Positions 14,262-25,523 of a DNA stretch of 64,000 nt are shown here, piece after piece. A model generated the notes under the pieces. That model was not told the DNA's origin, did no database searches, and saw only the letters and a program-made list of their open reading frames with translations. The translations under genes and the position numbers were made by a program. How positions within the stretch are numbered: position 1 is the first letter of the stretch; each line of letters begins with the position of its first letter. This DNA is from Hydrangea macrophylla (Eukaryota > Streptophyta > Magnoliopsida > Cornales > Hydrangeaceae), in assembly GCA_033977485.1 (NCBI GenBank), contig CM066988.1, forward strand, positions 137,430,859 to 137,494,858, given 5' to 3'.

Positions 14262-16130
14262 TATCACACCCCAACCCGCCCCCGCAGGCTAGGACACGTA
14301 TAACAAGCCAGCAACCCAAACAATCATTTTTAACGTTCCAAAAATAACATTTTAAAGTGAAATACCAGGGGTAAAATAGCTTTTTATCAAATAAAATAAT
14401 AAAAAGAAATAAAATAAAGGTTTAAAATCATCGAATGGTACTTGGACAGAGTTTCCCCTATTACAGCACCATTTCCCTCTGTTAAACAAGAAATTAAAAT
14501 ACCAAAATATCACCAAAACATTTGGAAAATACTTTAAAAACTTCAATCCACAATTTATATTACAAGGATTTAATAAAAAACTAAAACATACACTTATCTC
14601 CGAAAATCCAAACACTAGGAATTTAAATACCCATCTAAATCCATTTACATATAAACATTTTAAACATTAACCATTTATCTCAAGCTATCCCAGAATCCCC
14701 ACAGTTCAACGCTTCTCACTGTGATGCTCGTCCGTACCTGCGTGGTCATTAGCCACAAAAATTGATTAAGCTTTCGCTTAGTGAGTACGTAGTACTAATC
14801 ATGCAATTGGAATATTTAATGTATCATAAACACCAATTAAGCATTCACAATAATAAATGGTCGCCGGCGTGTCAAATAATCAATCACCATCGTATTGGAC
14901 CCTTGATTCTGGGTCATTCTCACTTTGTCGTCGCTTTAAAAGTGATATCACTCACTCTTATATGATCGTAGTCAATTCGTTGTGGTCGTCACCACCGTCC
15001 CCTTTTCTCTGAGGACTTCATCATCATCCCCTTTTCTCTGAGGAATGGGCGTACCTTATATACGGGTTAAATAATGGTGATTATCAATTGACATCCTTTG
15101 ACCCAAATAAGCACATAAGCAACTCAACATGTCAACATGGCAATTTCAACATTTTTGAACATGTTAAATAATAATTAATTACATGCTTTTCTACTTAATC
15201 GCAATGAAGCAATTTAACATTCACTAATAAATAAATAATATTAAATATCCAATTTTTGGATTAGGACACTCATCTCACGAATAAGTCTCAAATAAGTCTA
15301 GAAATCCCAAATTCCTTCACAATACTAGCTTTAGATACTCCCAATGATATTCCTACATATATATATCACATATATGTATCACCCCTTAAAATGTGTCGTA
15401 GAAAAACATTACCAAAATTGAAAAAGAAAGACATAGAAATAATCATCTCACCTTCACAAGTCCAAATATGGCTTCGGTTCGCGAAATAGAGGTCAGACGG
15501 CGAAGCTACAACGACGGAACGACTACGTGAAGTTTTTTTTTTCTTTTCCTTACCAACTCTCTGCGTCTCTGTCTGTATATCTATCTTAGTTCTCTCTTTT
15601 TTTTTTTTTGTGATTTAATGAGTCATAACCGACTCACTTATGTACATCTAATGTGATGTATTCAACTTAATCATATTTTTGTTTATAACCCCTAAACTTC
15701 TTAAGTTCTACTATGAAACCCTTCGAATATTATGTTAACTATCCCAATATTTAAGTGGATCGATATCTATGTCACGTGTGGGCCCCAATTGTGGTCCCAA
15801 ATATTATATGAATGTACTAATTAACCTACTAGTTATAAATCCAATTCCATTTTGCTCTTACTAGGGTACCCAAACTGGCACCATAAAATGCCACAACTAA
15901 CAATATAATATTAAAATAATTTAACAAATATTCATTTAATCATATAAATGCAATTCATCTAATCTGGACCTCCCGTGGGTCCCATTTCACATCTATCCAA
16001 CTGTGCCCTTTTCGAAGCACTTATCACATCGGGGTAACTGAAACTTACCTAAATATCACATGCAATTAATTATACTAATTAATGCATGAAAAATAAATAT
16101 TACTTCCATTTTCTGGGTACGGGTATTACA
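14262..16130 (-). repeat. 5' LTR of the first Ty3 element
   Basis: Partner of 7639-9512. The terminal TG has decayed to TA (TATCACACC). The other end, GGTATTACA, is intact. Confidence 0.92.
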
Positions 16131-16310
16131 GTGTTAGACCATCTCCAACTCACACATCAAACACCATTTTGAGGCAAACTTTGCTGCAATCTCAAAAATT
16201 TCTGCTCCAATGGACGCATCAACAGGTTCAACAAAATTTGCTGCAATCCAAAATTGCAGCAACATTGCTGCGAAGGCAAAGCTGAGGCAAATAATTTTCC
16301 AGCTTATTTT

Positions 16311-16351
<41 letters not shown>

Positions 16352-16977
16352 AATCCTGAAGATGAGAAGAGAGAGAGAAGTATTGGGTTTAGCCATTTAG
16401 GTAAAGGGTAATACTTGGGGCACAACCAAAGCCACAACTTTTTTTGCACAACCTCCATTTTGTGTCTATCTTTCTCCTAGTGGGCACTGTGGGGTCACTG
16501 GCATTGTGGGACCCATCAAGAGAGAGATAGACACAAAATGAAGGTTGTGAAAAAAAGGTTGTGGAAAAAAGGTTGTGGCTTTGGTTGTGCCACAAGTATT
16601 ACTCATAGATAAAATGGGATAAAATATATAGGGTGTTTTTATATTTCGTTGACAACAAAAGTGGACCAATCACCCTTAAGTTTTCAATTTAATTGGAAAA
16701 ACAAAGTATACAATAAAAAAAGTTATTTTATTTTTATTTATTAAAAAAGTCATATATTTGTAATAAAAAACGCTATTAAACAACAAAAGTACATTAACAT
16801 GAGCATAATATAAATAATAGATAAAAGAATAAAATTTATTAAAATATACAATCTTTGATGTATGGGTTAGAATGACTTGCTTTGTAACATCAAAAACAAC
16901 ACATCAACTTTACCTCAGACCATCAAATTACTCATTTACTACATCATTTGATGTTTTGTATTTGGAGATGGTCTTAG
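16131..16977. mobile_element. MITE-like element with TTAGACCATCTCCAA termini, carrying later inserts
   Basis: The left end reads TTAGACCATCTCCAAC (16134 on). The right end reads TTGGAGATGGTCTTAG, and CATCAAA blocks follow both, so the arms are inverted. The interior contains a GA microsatellite (about 16315-16347) and a younger Mutator-like MITE (16406-16604). The Ty3 element inserted exactly at its left edge. Superfamily is unassigned because the left TSD is obscured. Confidence 0.6.
16406..16604. mobile_element. Mutator-like MITE with 9 bp TSD
   Basis: Long inverted arms begin GGGTAATACTTGGGGCACAAC and, from the other end, GAGTAATACTTGTGGCACAAC. Flanking 9-mers TTAGGTAAA (16397-16405) and ATAGATAAA (16605-16613) agree at seven of nine positions. 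It is related to 52018-52194, sharing the termini and the central TCTATCTTTCTC...GCACTGTGG block. Confidence 0.78.
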
Positions 16978-17468
16978 AAAGATCCCCATTTTTTGTTTTG
17001 TTTATTTTATTTTATTTTTCATTCTAGCCAAATATATGGCAGAAACGATGCCAGGTCAGCATTTCCAAGCCACACACAAGAGAAAAACTAACAGGCAACG
17101 ACGTCGTTGAACGTGGACATTGCCGTGATGAAACGCTTTGTCTTATCCCAAGAAAACACAATCATCGAAGCTTTTAAATAAACAAACAAATGAAACCCCA
17201 TCCATGGAACTTGAATGCTTGCCTAAACACAGAGACCCACACTGCACACACTGACACACGTCGAACCCCATTCATCAATAAATTCCCGAAAAAGCACAGC
17301 TTTTAATATTCAACCTATACATACACAGATTAGATTATACTCTACTCCATATATATATCTCCCTAGCTTTAGCCTTCAGCTTGAAGATTACTCGAATACC
17401 CATCTCACTCCAAAACCTCTCTTTCCCTATACTCTTATCCTGTTTAACTCAGACGCTACTACCTTCAA
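16978..17468 (+). promoter_or_regulatory. Promoter and 5' leader of HO1
   Basis: TATATATAT at 17349-17357, about 110 bp before the start codon, is a good TATA candidate, with a pyrimidine-rich leader after it. An ACGACGTCGTTGAACGTGG stretch near 17100 contains ACGT cores typical of bZIP sites. No upstream ATG reading frame of note was seen in the leader. Confidence 0.5.
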
Positions 17469-19089
17469 ATGGCTTCACTCACTCCAATTTCTCAATCCCA
17501 ACCTCCATTCAACAAACCCCAATTCGCAACAAGAAATCTCAATCTCTCTCTCAACTCCATTTTCATCACCAACCCAAATTTCAAGTCTAGGGTTTTCACC
17601 AGTACAGCTGGTGGGACTCCGGCGATGCCTCTGAGGAAGAATTCGGTGATCGTGTCGGCGACGACGGCGGAAAAGCCGCAGAAGAGGTATCCCGGAGAGG
17701 CGAAAGGGTTTGTGGAGGAAATGAGGTTTGTGGCCATGAAATTGCACACTAAGGACCAGTCGAAAGAGGGTGAGAAGGAGCCCCAGGGACAACCCATTGC
17801 GAGGTGGGACCCATCAGTTGATGGGTACCTGAAATTTCTTGTCGACAGCAAGTTGGTTTACGATACTCTGGAGAGGATTGTTGAGAAGGCTGATTTTCCT
17901 GAATGTAAGCTTCGATTTTTGCTTTTGTTGATTCCTTTTAATTTGTTCCTTTTCTGTCACAAGGATTGGTTTTTCTGAAATGGATTTTTCTGGCTTTCAA
18001 ATTTGTTTATATTCTAAGCTTTTCTGCTTTACTTTTCTTGATTGTTACTCCATTTGGGTAGTTAATGATATCTCTGTGGATTACGAGTTAGAGTAAATAG
18101 TACTGATCAAGCTGTTTTTCAGTGACGTGTCGTTTTATGCGTGGATAGATGTCCAATTGCCAACGAGTTTAGCTTTGTTTTTTGAGTCCCCTAACTCAAT
18201 GCGCTTGCTAGACAGAGAAGAGCAGTAAGCCTAGCTTAAGCTCTTGAAATCTTACCAGCCTTCCTTGTCTTAGATTTGATGGCGTAGGACAAGGGTTCAA
18301 AGCTCTCCCCTTGAAAATCTTGGCTTTTTTTTTTGAAGTTTAAAGTTTAGATCAACTTATTTTCCTGTGCAAAGGTACAAGTATGGTCGATAACCAGGTC
18401 ACCGCAACTCAGAAACTATTTTGTGTGATCCCTTTAGTTTTCTTGATCCTTTGGAAGGTCTTTATTATGTTTTATCACTTGAATAAATGCTAGATAATAT
18501 GACGTTGTTATCTGTTTGTTCCCTAGCCACTGTACACTTGAATTAGTATACTTCATTTTTGGAAATGTGCTCTTCATTTTGTCATTGAGGACTTGCTTAC
18601 ATAGACATCCTTGGAATTGGTCAGATTGCAAGATTAGTATCATTTGGGATAATAGAAACAATGTTTTTTCATGTAGTTTATTGGACATGCAGGAGGAAAG
18701 TTGGGACCAATGCCGTTTTGTTGTAGTGAATGTATATTTGGTAACTGGGAACAAAGATGCTTGTGGGTAAGACATAACCCACCCCATTCTGCGCCTTTTC
18801 CTTGGAAGGCCGAGCTTATTTAGGATAGAAACTTCTTTGACCATGTTTTTTTCTGAAACAACAAAGGTTTTCTTTCCATATTTTCTTTAAGTTACAAGTT
18901 ACAACCAATATTCCCCCTAATTGAGTATCTTGTCCTACCAAATTACCACCTTACAGAATTTTTTTGTCCGACATTTCAGTATATATATATATATAGGTTT
19001 CCCTTAACATATGCCCTTAGGGCACATGTTAACAAGCTTTAAAAAGCTTGTACCTGCGCATTTCCACCAAAACATTCCTGCATGTACAA

Positions 19090-19149
<60 letters not shown>

Positions 19150-20835
19150 TGTGCATCCCTTAATATTCAACTATTATGTACATAGTTCAAATTTTTCCAC
19201 ATTCAAAGGCCATTTCAGAAACAAGGACGACATGTTAGTTATCTTTTTGACATTGTGCTTAACTGGTTATCAGTTGCCCAAGCCCTAGTGTGCTCAATGG
19301 TACGGTATTAAATGACAATATTCCTTATCTCTTCCAATTTTTGGTTTAATAGGGAAAACCAAAATTGCTTGACTGCAGACTACTTATGAGAAAGGGGAAA
19401 AAAGAGAATAAAAGATCATGACTTCATAGTGGATATTTCATGTCTCAAGTAGATATGTCTTGGACTACTATACTAAGTTTGAAATTTAACCTTCCTGGTA
19501 GAGTGGAATTTACATTTGGACAATCTAGTCCACTAGCATGTTAGATGGAGTTTGTGGCATAAGATATTATTGGTGTTTTAATATACAGATAACGAGTTCA
19601 GAAACACTGGACTGGAAAGGTCAAGAAGTCTGGAAAAAGATTTGGAGTGGTTTAAAGAACAAGGATACGCCATTCCTGAGCCATCACCTCCTGGTCGTGG
19701 CTATGCTCTTCATCTGCAGGAACTGTCGGAGAAGGATCCTCAAGCATTCATTTGCCACTTCTACAATATATACTTTGCCCACACGGCTGGTGGTCGAATG
19801 ATTGGGAAAAAGGTAAATGGGATTTTGGAAAGTGTGTCTTATCATACTTGTGTGTTACTTTGCACTATCTTTGGAGCAGTATATATTTTTAACTCAGAGC
19901 CATCATAGTGCAGTTGACTAAAGGCACACACACACACACACTAATATGGCTTTTTATGAAGTTTAAGAGGCTGTTTAGGACCTTTGGGTAATAGAAGAAC
20001 CAATTATGTTGTTCAGAAAAGAACGAGTTCTAAATAGTTTGGCGTTTATGTAGGTACTTTTTTTGGTTACATAGGATTTTGCGTCTGGCGTAAAATTACT
20101 TTTTTGGTTACATATGTTATCTACCAAACCATCACAATACCATATGAACCTGATCTTATTTTAAGCAATCCCAAACAGACACAGAGACTTTTAGTCATCG
20201 TGTGATCTTATGCTCCTGTATCATCTTATGCGTTGTAAACGCTGTACGCTCAAAACGATGTTTGATTATTTAAATACGTTCTTGCTAATGGCTGTTCTGT
20301 TATACGAGTGAAGGTCTCTGGGTCTAAGGCTGAAACCTAAGTTGCCATTTTCTTTGTTAAAAAAATGCACCTGTTTTTCCCATATTCTTCTCATCTGTCC
20401 TAGGGGGGGGGGGGGGTGGGTTGATGAACAAAAGAGAGAGTCGCTTCACTCCCTGCCGAAAAGTCCTTTTTTTCTCTCTTATGGGTGTGACATTGATCCA
20501 TTCAGAATTTATTGCTCTATATTTCAGGTCGCTGAAAAGATACTGAATAACAAGGAGTTGGAATTCTACAAATGGGATGGTGATCTTTCCCAACTGTTGC
20601 AGAATGTAAGGGAGAAGCTTAATAAAGTTGCCGAAGTAATCCTCTCGGGCCCTTTGTTTTTTTTTTTCCCTTCTAAAGATTAAACCCATTTAAATTCAGT
20701 GTTTATTCCTTGTTTGACATATTTTTATATTGGATATCTCAGAGCTGGACTAGAGAGGAGAAGAACCATTGTTTGGAAGAAACAGAGAAATCATTCAAGT
20801 TTTCTGGAGATATTCTCCGATTAATATTGTCTTAA
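17469..20835 (+). CDS. HO1: Plastid heme oxygenase 1 (HO1/HY1), four exons
   Basis: Exons are 17469-17904, 19589-19812, 20528-20635 and 20743-20835, all with GT-AG introns. The joined frame is open for 286 residues, very close to the length I recall for the Arabidopsis protein. The enzyme opens heme to biliverdin IX-alpha, CO and iron with reduced ferredoxin in plastids, the first committed step to the phytochrome chromophore. Residues 1 to about 60 are Ser/Thr/Asn-rich with few acidic residues, as in a chloroplast transit peptide. The catalytic domain starts near [14 protein letters not shown]. His93 in MKLHTKDQ is the expected proximal heme ligand. The distal-helix glycine-rich region is at residues about 199-217 ([10 protein letters not shown]). 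The C terminus is [10 protein letters not shown]. Intron 1 (1.7 kb) contains GT/GA microsatellites. No damage seen. Confidence 0.96.
19089..19147. repeat. (GT)n(GA)n compound microsatellite in HO1 intron 1
   Basis: GT repeats run directly into about 20 GA units, wholly inside intron 1. Confidence 0.95.
20402..20416 (+). repeat. Poly(G) run in HO1 intron 2
   Basis: About 15 consecutive G on the transcribed sense strand, roughly 110 bp upstream of the exon 3 acceptor. See findings. Confidence 0.9.
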
Positions 20836-21275
20836 AGGGCACGCCCAGTGCGCGAGGCTCGCATTGCTGTTTCCGCTATCCGAACCCGTGGCACGCAAAA
20901 TTACATTGTTGTCCCAGTGAACTTGTTGTGTAAGTAATGGCGCAAGCTTTGACAATTGTCTATAGTCAAGACACTTCTTTTTTTCTCTTTTTAAGTTCGA
21001 CCTTTCCACTGCAGTGTGCTTTGAGAAGAATGTTGTCATTATGGCTGCTCAAAATCCAACCGTCCACTCGACTCACCCGTAGTCTTATTTTTGGTTTTTA
21101 AACAATGTGGGTAGAGTCGCGGGTCTTGGGGTTGGAAACCCGACAGTTTCGGGTGGAGTCACGGGTGTAGGGGGGTGAAAACCCAATTCACCCGATCCGA
21201 TTTGAAACACACATAATTTTTTCTTTAAAAACAATATATAAAATATGCTTATATCAGTATATGTATTATATATTA
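20836..21275. other. HO1 3' flank with a GGGTCGGG-type transposon remnant
   Basis: No gene. Between about 21060 and 21200 lie repeats of the CACCCG/CGGGT kind (GACTCACCCG, GGGTGGAGTCACGGGTG, CACCCGATCCG). The same composition is found in 42880-43035, 57382-58420 and 59105-59270. I read it as an eroded non-autonomous hAT-like element. No intact ends were found. Confidence 0.45.
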
Positions 21276-21454
21276 GGAGTCTGGCTCTAGTGCGCACTGG
21301 GTAAGAGCATTGGGTGAACGCACTGGATTTTTAAGCCTAAAAAAATTGCGGGGCGCCCCATTGACCTGCGCCCAGTCCTACCCCTCCGTTGACTCGCGAT
21401 TTTTTTCAGGCTTAAAAACCCAGTGCGCTTACCCTGCGCACTGGAGCCAGACTT
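21276..21454. mobile_element. Mutator-like MITE with perfect 9 bp TSD
   Basis: Arms GAGTCTGGCTCTAGTGCGCA and TGCGCACTGGAGCCAGACT are inverted repeats. The flanking 9-mer TATATATTA is identical on both sides (21267-21275, 21455-21463). A related sequence at about 42283-42325 lacks the element and reads straight through, which supports the boundaries. The AT-rich TSD calls for some caution. Confidence 0.8.
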
Positions 21455-21790
21455 TATATATTATATAGTCTTTAATATATATATATACTAATTTAATAGC
21501 ACGTGCGATGCACGTAAATGGTGTTCATATGAAGTCGTCGTCTTAGGAGTATTAAGACAAGAATCTTAAAATTAAATAAAAAAAAACCTTAAATCAACTG
21601 TTATGTAAAGAAGAATCAACACACCTATTAACATAGAATATACACCCAAAGTACAAAAATATTGAAACAATAGTAAAAAAAAAAATGCAATTCAAAAACC
21701 TTTAATACATGCTAAATGTTTATTTATTACAAATATGTCAATTCTAAACAATTTCAATGACTTCTAATTTTCATTAACAATTTGATTTGT

Positions 21791-22290
21791 GTTGGTTTCT
21801 CTGTTAATGTCTATTCATATTCTTTTATGGATCTCCTTTGAAGAAAAATTAAGTCTCTATTTCTTGTTTTTATGAGTTTTAGAGTAAGATGAACTCTTAT
21901 GCAGGGTTAGTAGTTAGTAAAGACTAATTATAATTAGTAGATCTAGAAAAAGATATTTAAAGGCTAACATCTAACGAATGAATACATTTTTTACTGCGAG
22001 TGTACAAAGATAGAAACTATACATGAATCAAATCTTGGTTTTATGTTGGTTTCTTTGTTAATGTCTATTCATATTCTTTTATGATCTCCTTTGAAGAAAA
22101 ATTAAGCCTCTATTTCTTGTTTTTATGAGTTCTAGAGTAAGATTAACTGTTATGCAGGATTAGTAGTTAGTAAAGACTAATTATGATTAGTAGATCTAGA
22201 AAAAGACATTTAAAAGCTAACATCTAACGAACCAATAACTTTTTTACTGCGAGTGTACAAAGATAGAAACTATACATGAATCAAATCTTT
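21791..22290. repeat. Tandem duplication, two copies of about 250 bp
   Basis: Copy 1 runs about 21791-22044 and copy 2 about 22045-22290. Both contain GTTGGTTTCT, AGTAAAGACTAATTAT, GATCTAGAAAAAGA and CTGCGAGTGTACAAAGATAG in the same order with few differences. No ORF is supported. Confidence 0.9.
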
Positions 22291-23038
22291 ATTAACATGA
22301 TTTATATCTATGTAAGTTTATCGTTGTTAACATATCACACCATTTAGTAGCATTCATTTGTTTAAACACAACTCACCTAATAGAATACTTTGCTATAATC
22401 AAATGAATAAATTGGAAGAGTTACGATATTATGGAGAATTTCCATTATGGGTAATGTTCTATTTCACTGCTATATCATTTGGGATAGAGATTTGGGATTT
22501 GGAAAGCACAGCGCGCATTACTCCTTCATCATTCAATGCTACATGCCAAAACCCTCACATTAACTTTCAAAAAAGAAAATGAGTAATATTTTGCACCATA
22601 TAATTAACCCAAAAAAATAACATGTTGTGCCAAAAGACTATTAGCGCTATCATCAATTTCTCATAGTGAATGTAAGATATCACCACGAAATCAAGTTTTA
22701 CACCATAACAAAAATGAATGGAGCAAGAAATAATTAGGTTTGAAAAAGGATACACAGTTTGAATTTAAACAAAAAAAGGTTTAAGACCAATACAATCGAT
22801 TCCTATCATCATCTCTTCCTTTACAAACTTTTGTGATAAAAAAAAATTCATTAACATGATTTTAACTCAAATAGAGCAGAATCAAAGAGTAGCTAAAAGA
22901 ATAGCTTAAAAAATGTAATTAGCCAAATTAAATATCCTCATAACATGTAAGAGTTGTTTAATTGAAATGGAATTAATACTTAATTTGAAGTTGTATTTAT
23001 TTAAAAAGAGTACATATCATTAATATATTTATTATATA
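22291..23038. other. AT-rich spacer
   Basis: No supported gene, repeat boundary or RNA gene was seen. Confidence 0.6.
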
Positions 23039-23311
23039 CTCCCTCTGTCCCATATTAAGGGTCTTTGATGCCATTTTTTGATGTCCCATTTTAAGAGTCC
23101 TCTTTGAAAAGTCAAAGTACTTTAATACACACTTTCCAAATTTGCCCTTTATTATATCCAACTCTTCCCTCTTTTTTTTTTGATGTGATTCTATAATTTT
23201 GAATTTCAAAAAGGGCAATATTGAAAAGTTGAAAATCTCACCAAAATCAAGATTGTCCCTTTAATAAGTTGGAATTCCCAAAAGAGACTCTTAATATGGG
23301 ACGGAGGGAGT
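23039..23311. mobile_element. Stowaway MITE
   Basis: Termini CTCCCTCTGTCCCATATTAAG and CTTAATATGGGACGGAGGGAG, flanked by TA dinucleotides (23037-23038, 23312-23313). The ends and TA target are diagnostic of Stowaway (Tc1/mariner-derived) MITEs. Confidence 0.93.
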
Positions 23312-23322
23312 ATGTGAATTGT

Positions 23323-23471
23323 TATTGCCACTCCATCATTGAACTAAGGCACCCCATTGTACCACTCACAGAGCATGTGGTACTATGTATGTAATGCATG
23401 ACATACATGATACCACATGCTTTAAGAGTAGTACAATGACGTACTTTAGTTCAATGATGGAGTGACAATAG
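23323..23471. mobile_element. Near-complete palindromic MITE
   Basis: TTATTGCCACTCCATCATTG at the left is mirrored by CAATGATGGAGTGACAATAG at the right. The arms stay complementary almost to the centre (TGTATGTAATGCATGACATACA), so a single strand could fold into a hairpin of about 70 bp. A weaker relative lies at 46045-46160. TSD not resolved. Confidence 0.7.
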
Positions 23472-24458
23472 CATCAAGTAGGGTGAAAATAAACCACAAG
23501 CATTTAGGAGTTCTACTCCATCTATAAACTTTAGAGAATAAAATATTTAGTTCTCATAAAGTGGGGGTATAAGTTAGACGGTAGATACTTATAAGTCACC
23601 CAAACTAAGTTTCCATACTTTTCAATCATCATGTATTTCAAGCCAATTCATCAAAGCATGTTAACACGAATTAAAAGAAACCCGTAAGATATACAATCAA
23701 ACTTATAAATAAAGGATGAATATCTCTAAAAATAATAATGATAATAAAAGCAACAACAATAAGTAGGAGAATATCACAAACTTTGGCCTTGTTTATATTC
23801 ATTCATTTCTTGTTATTGTTATGCACACTCTCTTTCTATCTTCTTCCCTTAAAATTTAATATATTTAATTCTGATTTGAAATATATTTTTCATTTGAAAA
23901 TTCTTTCAAGATTGTCATTTCCCTTTTTGAAATATATATATATATATATATTGAGTTGGCAAACAGTGGTTCAGTTGAAGAGATTTTGTTATACATACAC
24001 GCATTACTTTCCCCCAATGGCTAAATGGTCAAACTTTTCTCACATTAAGAACAACATTATTTAGACCTTGATAATATAGCTCGCAATGTGGTTTAATTTC
24101 CTGGGTTTGACAATTAGTCAGTTTGGAACGCTTTCAAATGTTTCTTAATCCAAATCTTAAGTTTATGGCATATCATCCCGGAATTCTTTCGTCTGAAGAT
24201 ACCTAGATATCTATCTAAACATTAAATTGTGTGAATATTTTTCCAATGTGAAGGGTTATCTACATTCTTGTGAGGTAACTATATAGATCATGATTTGACA
24301 AAACTTCAAAACTTGCACGCATGTCCAAAATTCTAAGTATTTTCACCTAAAATGTCAAAATTAGTGAATACATCACTTTTTATTGATAACAAATAGTATC
24401 TCAAATTGAAGATATTGTTTCTTGAAGGACCTTATTTGACATTAAAGGGTCTAAAAGG

Positions 24459-24489
<31 letters not shown>

Positions 24490-24954
24490 ATATCAGATTA
24501 CAATAAATTATCATATTTTGCTAAACTAAAGAATTTCTTTGTTATCAGAATATTCAAAGTTCCTTAATGAGAAAATTAGTTTGGAAATTTTGTTCCATTG
24601 CAAAAAGGTTTTAAAATCTTAAGTAGTGCAATAGATAATTTCTTTTAGTTTTACTCTTGAAACACCACTTTCCTTAAATAAAAGTGAAAACCTTCATGCA
24701 CTGGCTTTTTTCCCCTATAAAGTTTTGCATGTTTTCCTTAGATATTGAACATTAAATAAACATTTTATGAAACTAATTCTAAAGAGCAACTTTACTATGT
24801 TTCTACTATAGAAAGACAGAAATTAACAACTCTGGAATATTATAACCAAGTTAATATAATCAATGAAATTCAATAGTTGGTTTTGCCTATAAATAAATAA
24901 ATATATATATATATATATGGTCAGGCTCTCCAGTGAACTGAGTTAGTATGTTCT
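23472..24954. other. AT-rich spacer with poly(A) tract
   Basis: No gene supported. A run of about 27 A occurs at 24461-24487 and AT microsatellites at about 23934-23951 and 24901-24918. Confidence 0.6.
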
Positions 24955-25324
24955 TGTAACACCCATACCCGGACGAGAAGATTAATTTGATAATAATATG
25001 TGTTAATTATCCCTTCTTTATCGCGGATCGATCCGCCCTTGTTTTTGGCAGCTGTTGACTTTTACGGAAACAAGCATAACTCTCTCTACAAAACTCGGAT
25101 TTGCGCGCTGTTTTTTGTGTTGGAACCGAGCCTCAAAGACCTATCTTTTGGTGTAAAATTTTGATATACTTTATAAATGACAATTTTGCCCTTGGGGCTG
25201 TTTTGTGTCAGTGAAGCTATTCAAAGAGGTCTAATTCATGTTTTTCTTAGTAAATTAAGGGTGTTATGATGTGTGGGCTTGTTACACGTGTCCTAATCTG
25301 CCCGAGGCGGGTTGGGGTATGACA
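24955..25324 (+). repeat. 5' LTR of the second Ty3 element, internally deleted
   Basis: Only 370 bp, against about 2.4 kb for the 3' LTR without its insert. The first ~55 bp match 32068-32122, then the sequence jumps to what corresponds to about 40194 and follows the 3' LTR to its end (GGTATGACA). About 2 kb, holding most of the promoter region, is gone. Confidence 0.92.
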
Positions 25325-25329
25325 ATTTT

Positions 25330-25341
25330 TGGTATCAAAGC
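25330..25341 (+). other. Primer binding site of the second Ty3 element
   Basis: TGGTATCAAAGC, one mismatch from the initiator tRNA-Met site used by the first element, five bases after the LTR end. Confidence 0.88.
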
Positions 25342-25523
25342 AATAAATTAGAGCCTTTGGGGACGAGTGACGATTACGACTACGACGCGTAATAAGCATA
25401 AATGATCAATGAATGTGTAAATCATGCATATATGTTTACTTAGCATGTTGAATGATGTTGAGCATATATTGAAAGGTGTAAACATAACGTGTGTGTAACT
25501 GTATTGTGAATGCCAGAGAGAAA

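Larger units (their letters stand above)
7639..16130 (-). mobile_element. Full-length Ty3/gypsy chromovirus (Tekay/Del-type), non-autonomous by mutation
   Basis: An 8.5 kb element on the minus strand. Two LTRs of about 1.87 kb (7639-9512 and 14262-16130) bracket gag-PR-RT-RH-INT in chromovirus order. The flanking 5-mers are GTATT (7634-7638) and GTGTT (16131-16135), a TSD with one mismatch. The PBS matches initiator tRNA-Met and there is a purine tract next to the 3' LTR. The integrase ends in a chromodomain-like segment (VLWRNHSVEEA), which places it with Tekay/Del rather than Athila or Tat. The reading frame is broken in several places. The LTRs are still very similar, so insertion is fairly recent. 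It landed at the edge of the MITE at 16134-16977. Confidence 0.93.

Noticed and set aside
17381..17590. Open frame overlapping the HO1 leader and transit peptide region
   Set aside because: It begins with TTG, not ATG, and is out of frame with HO1; no uORF is supported.
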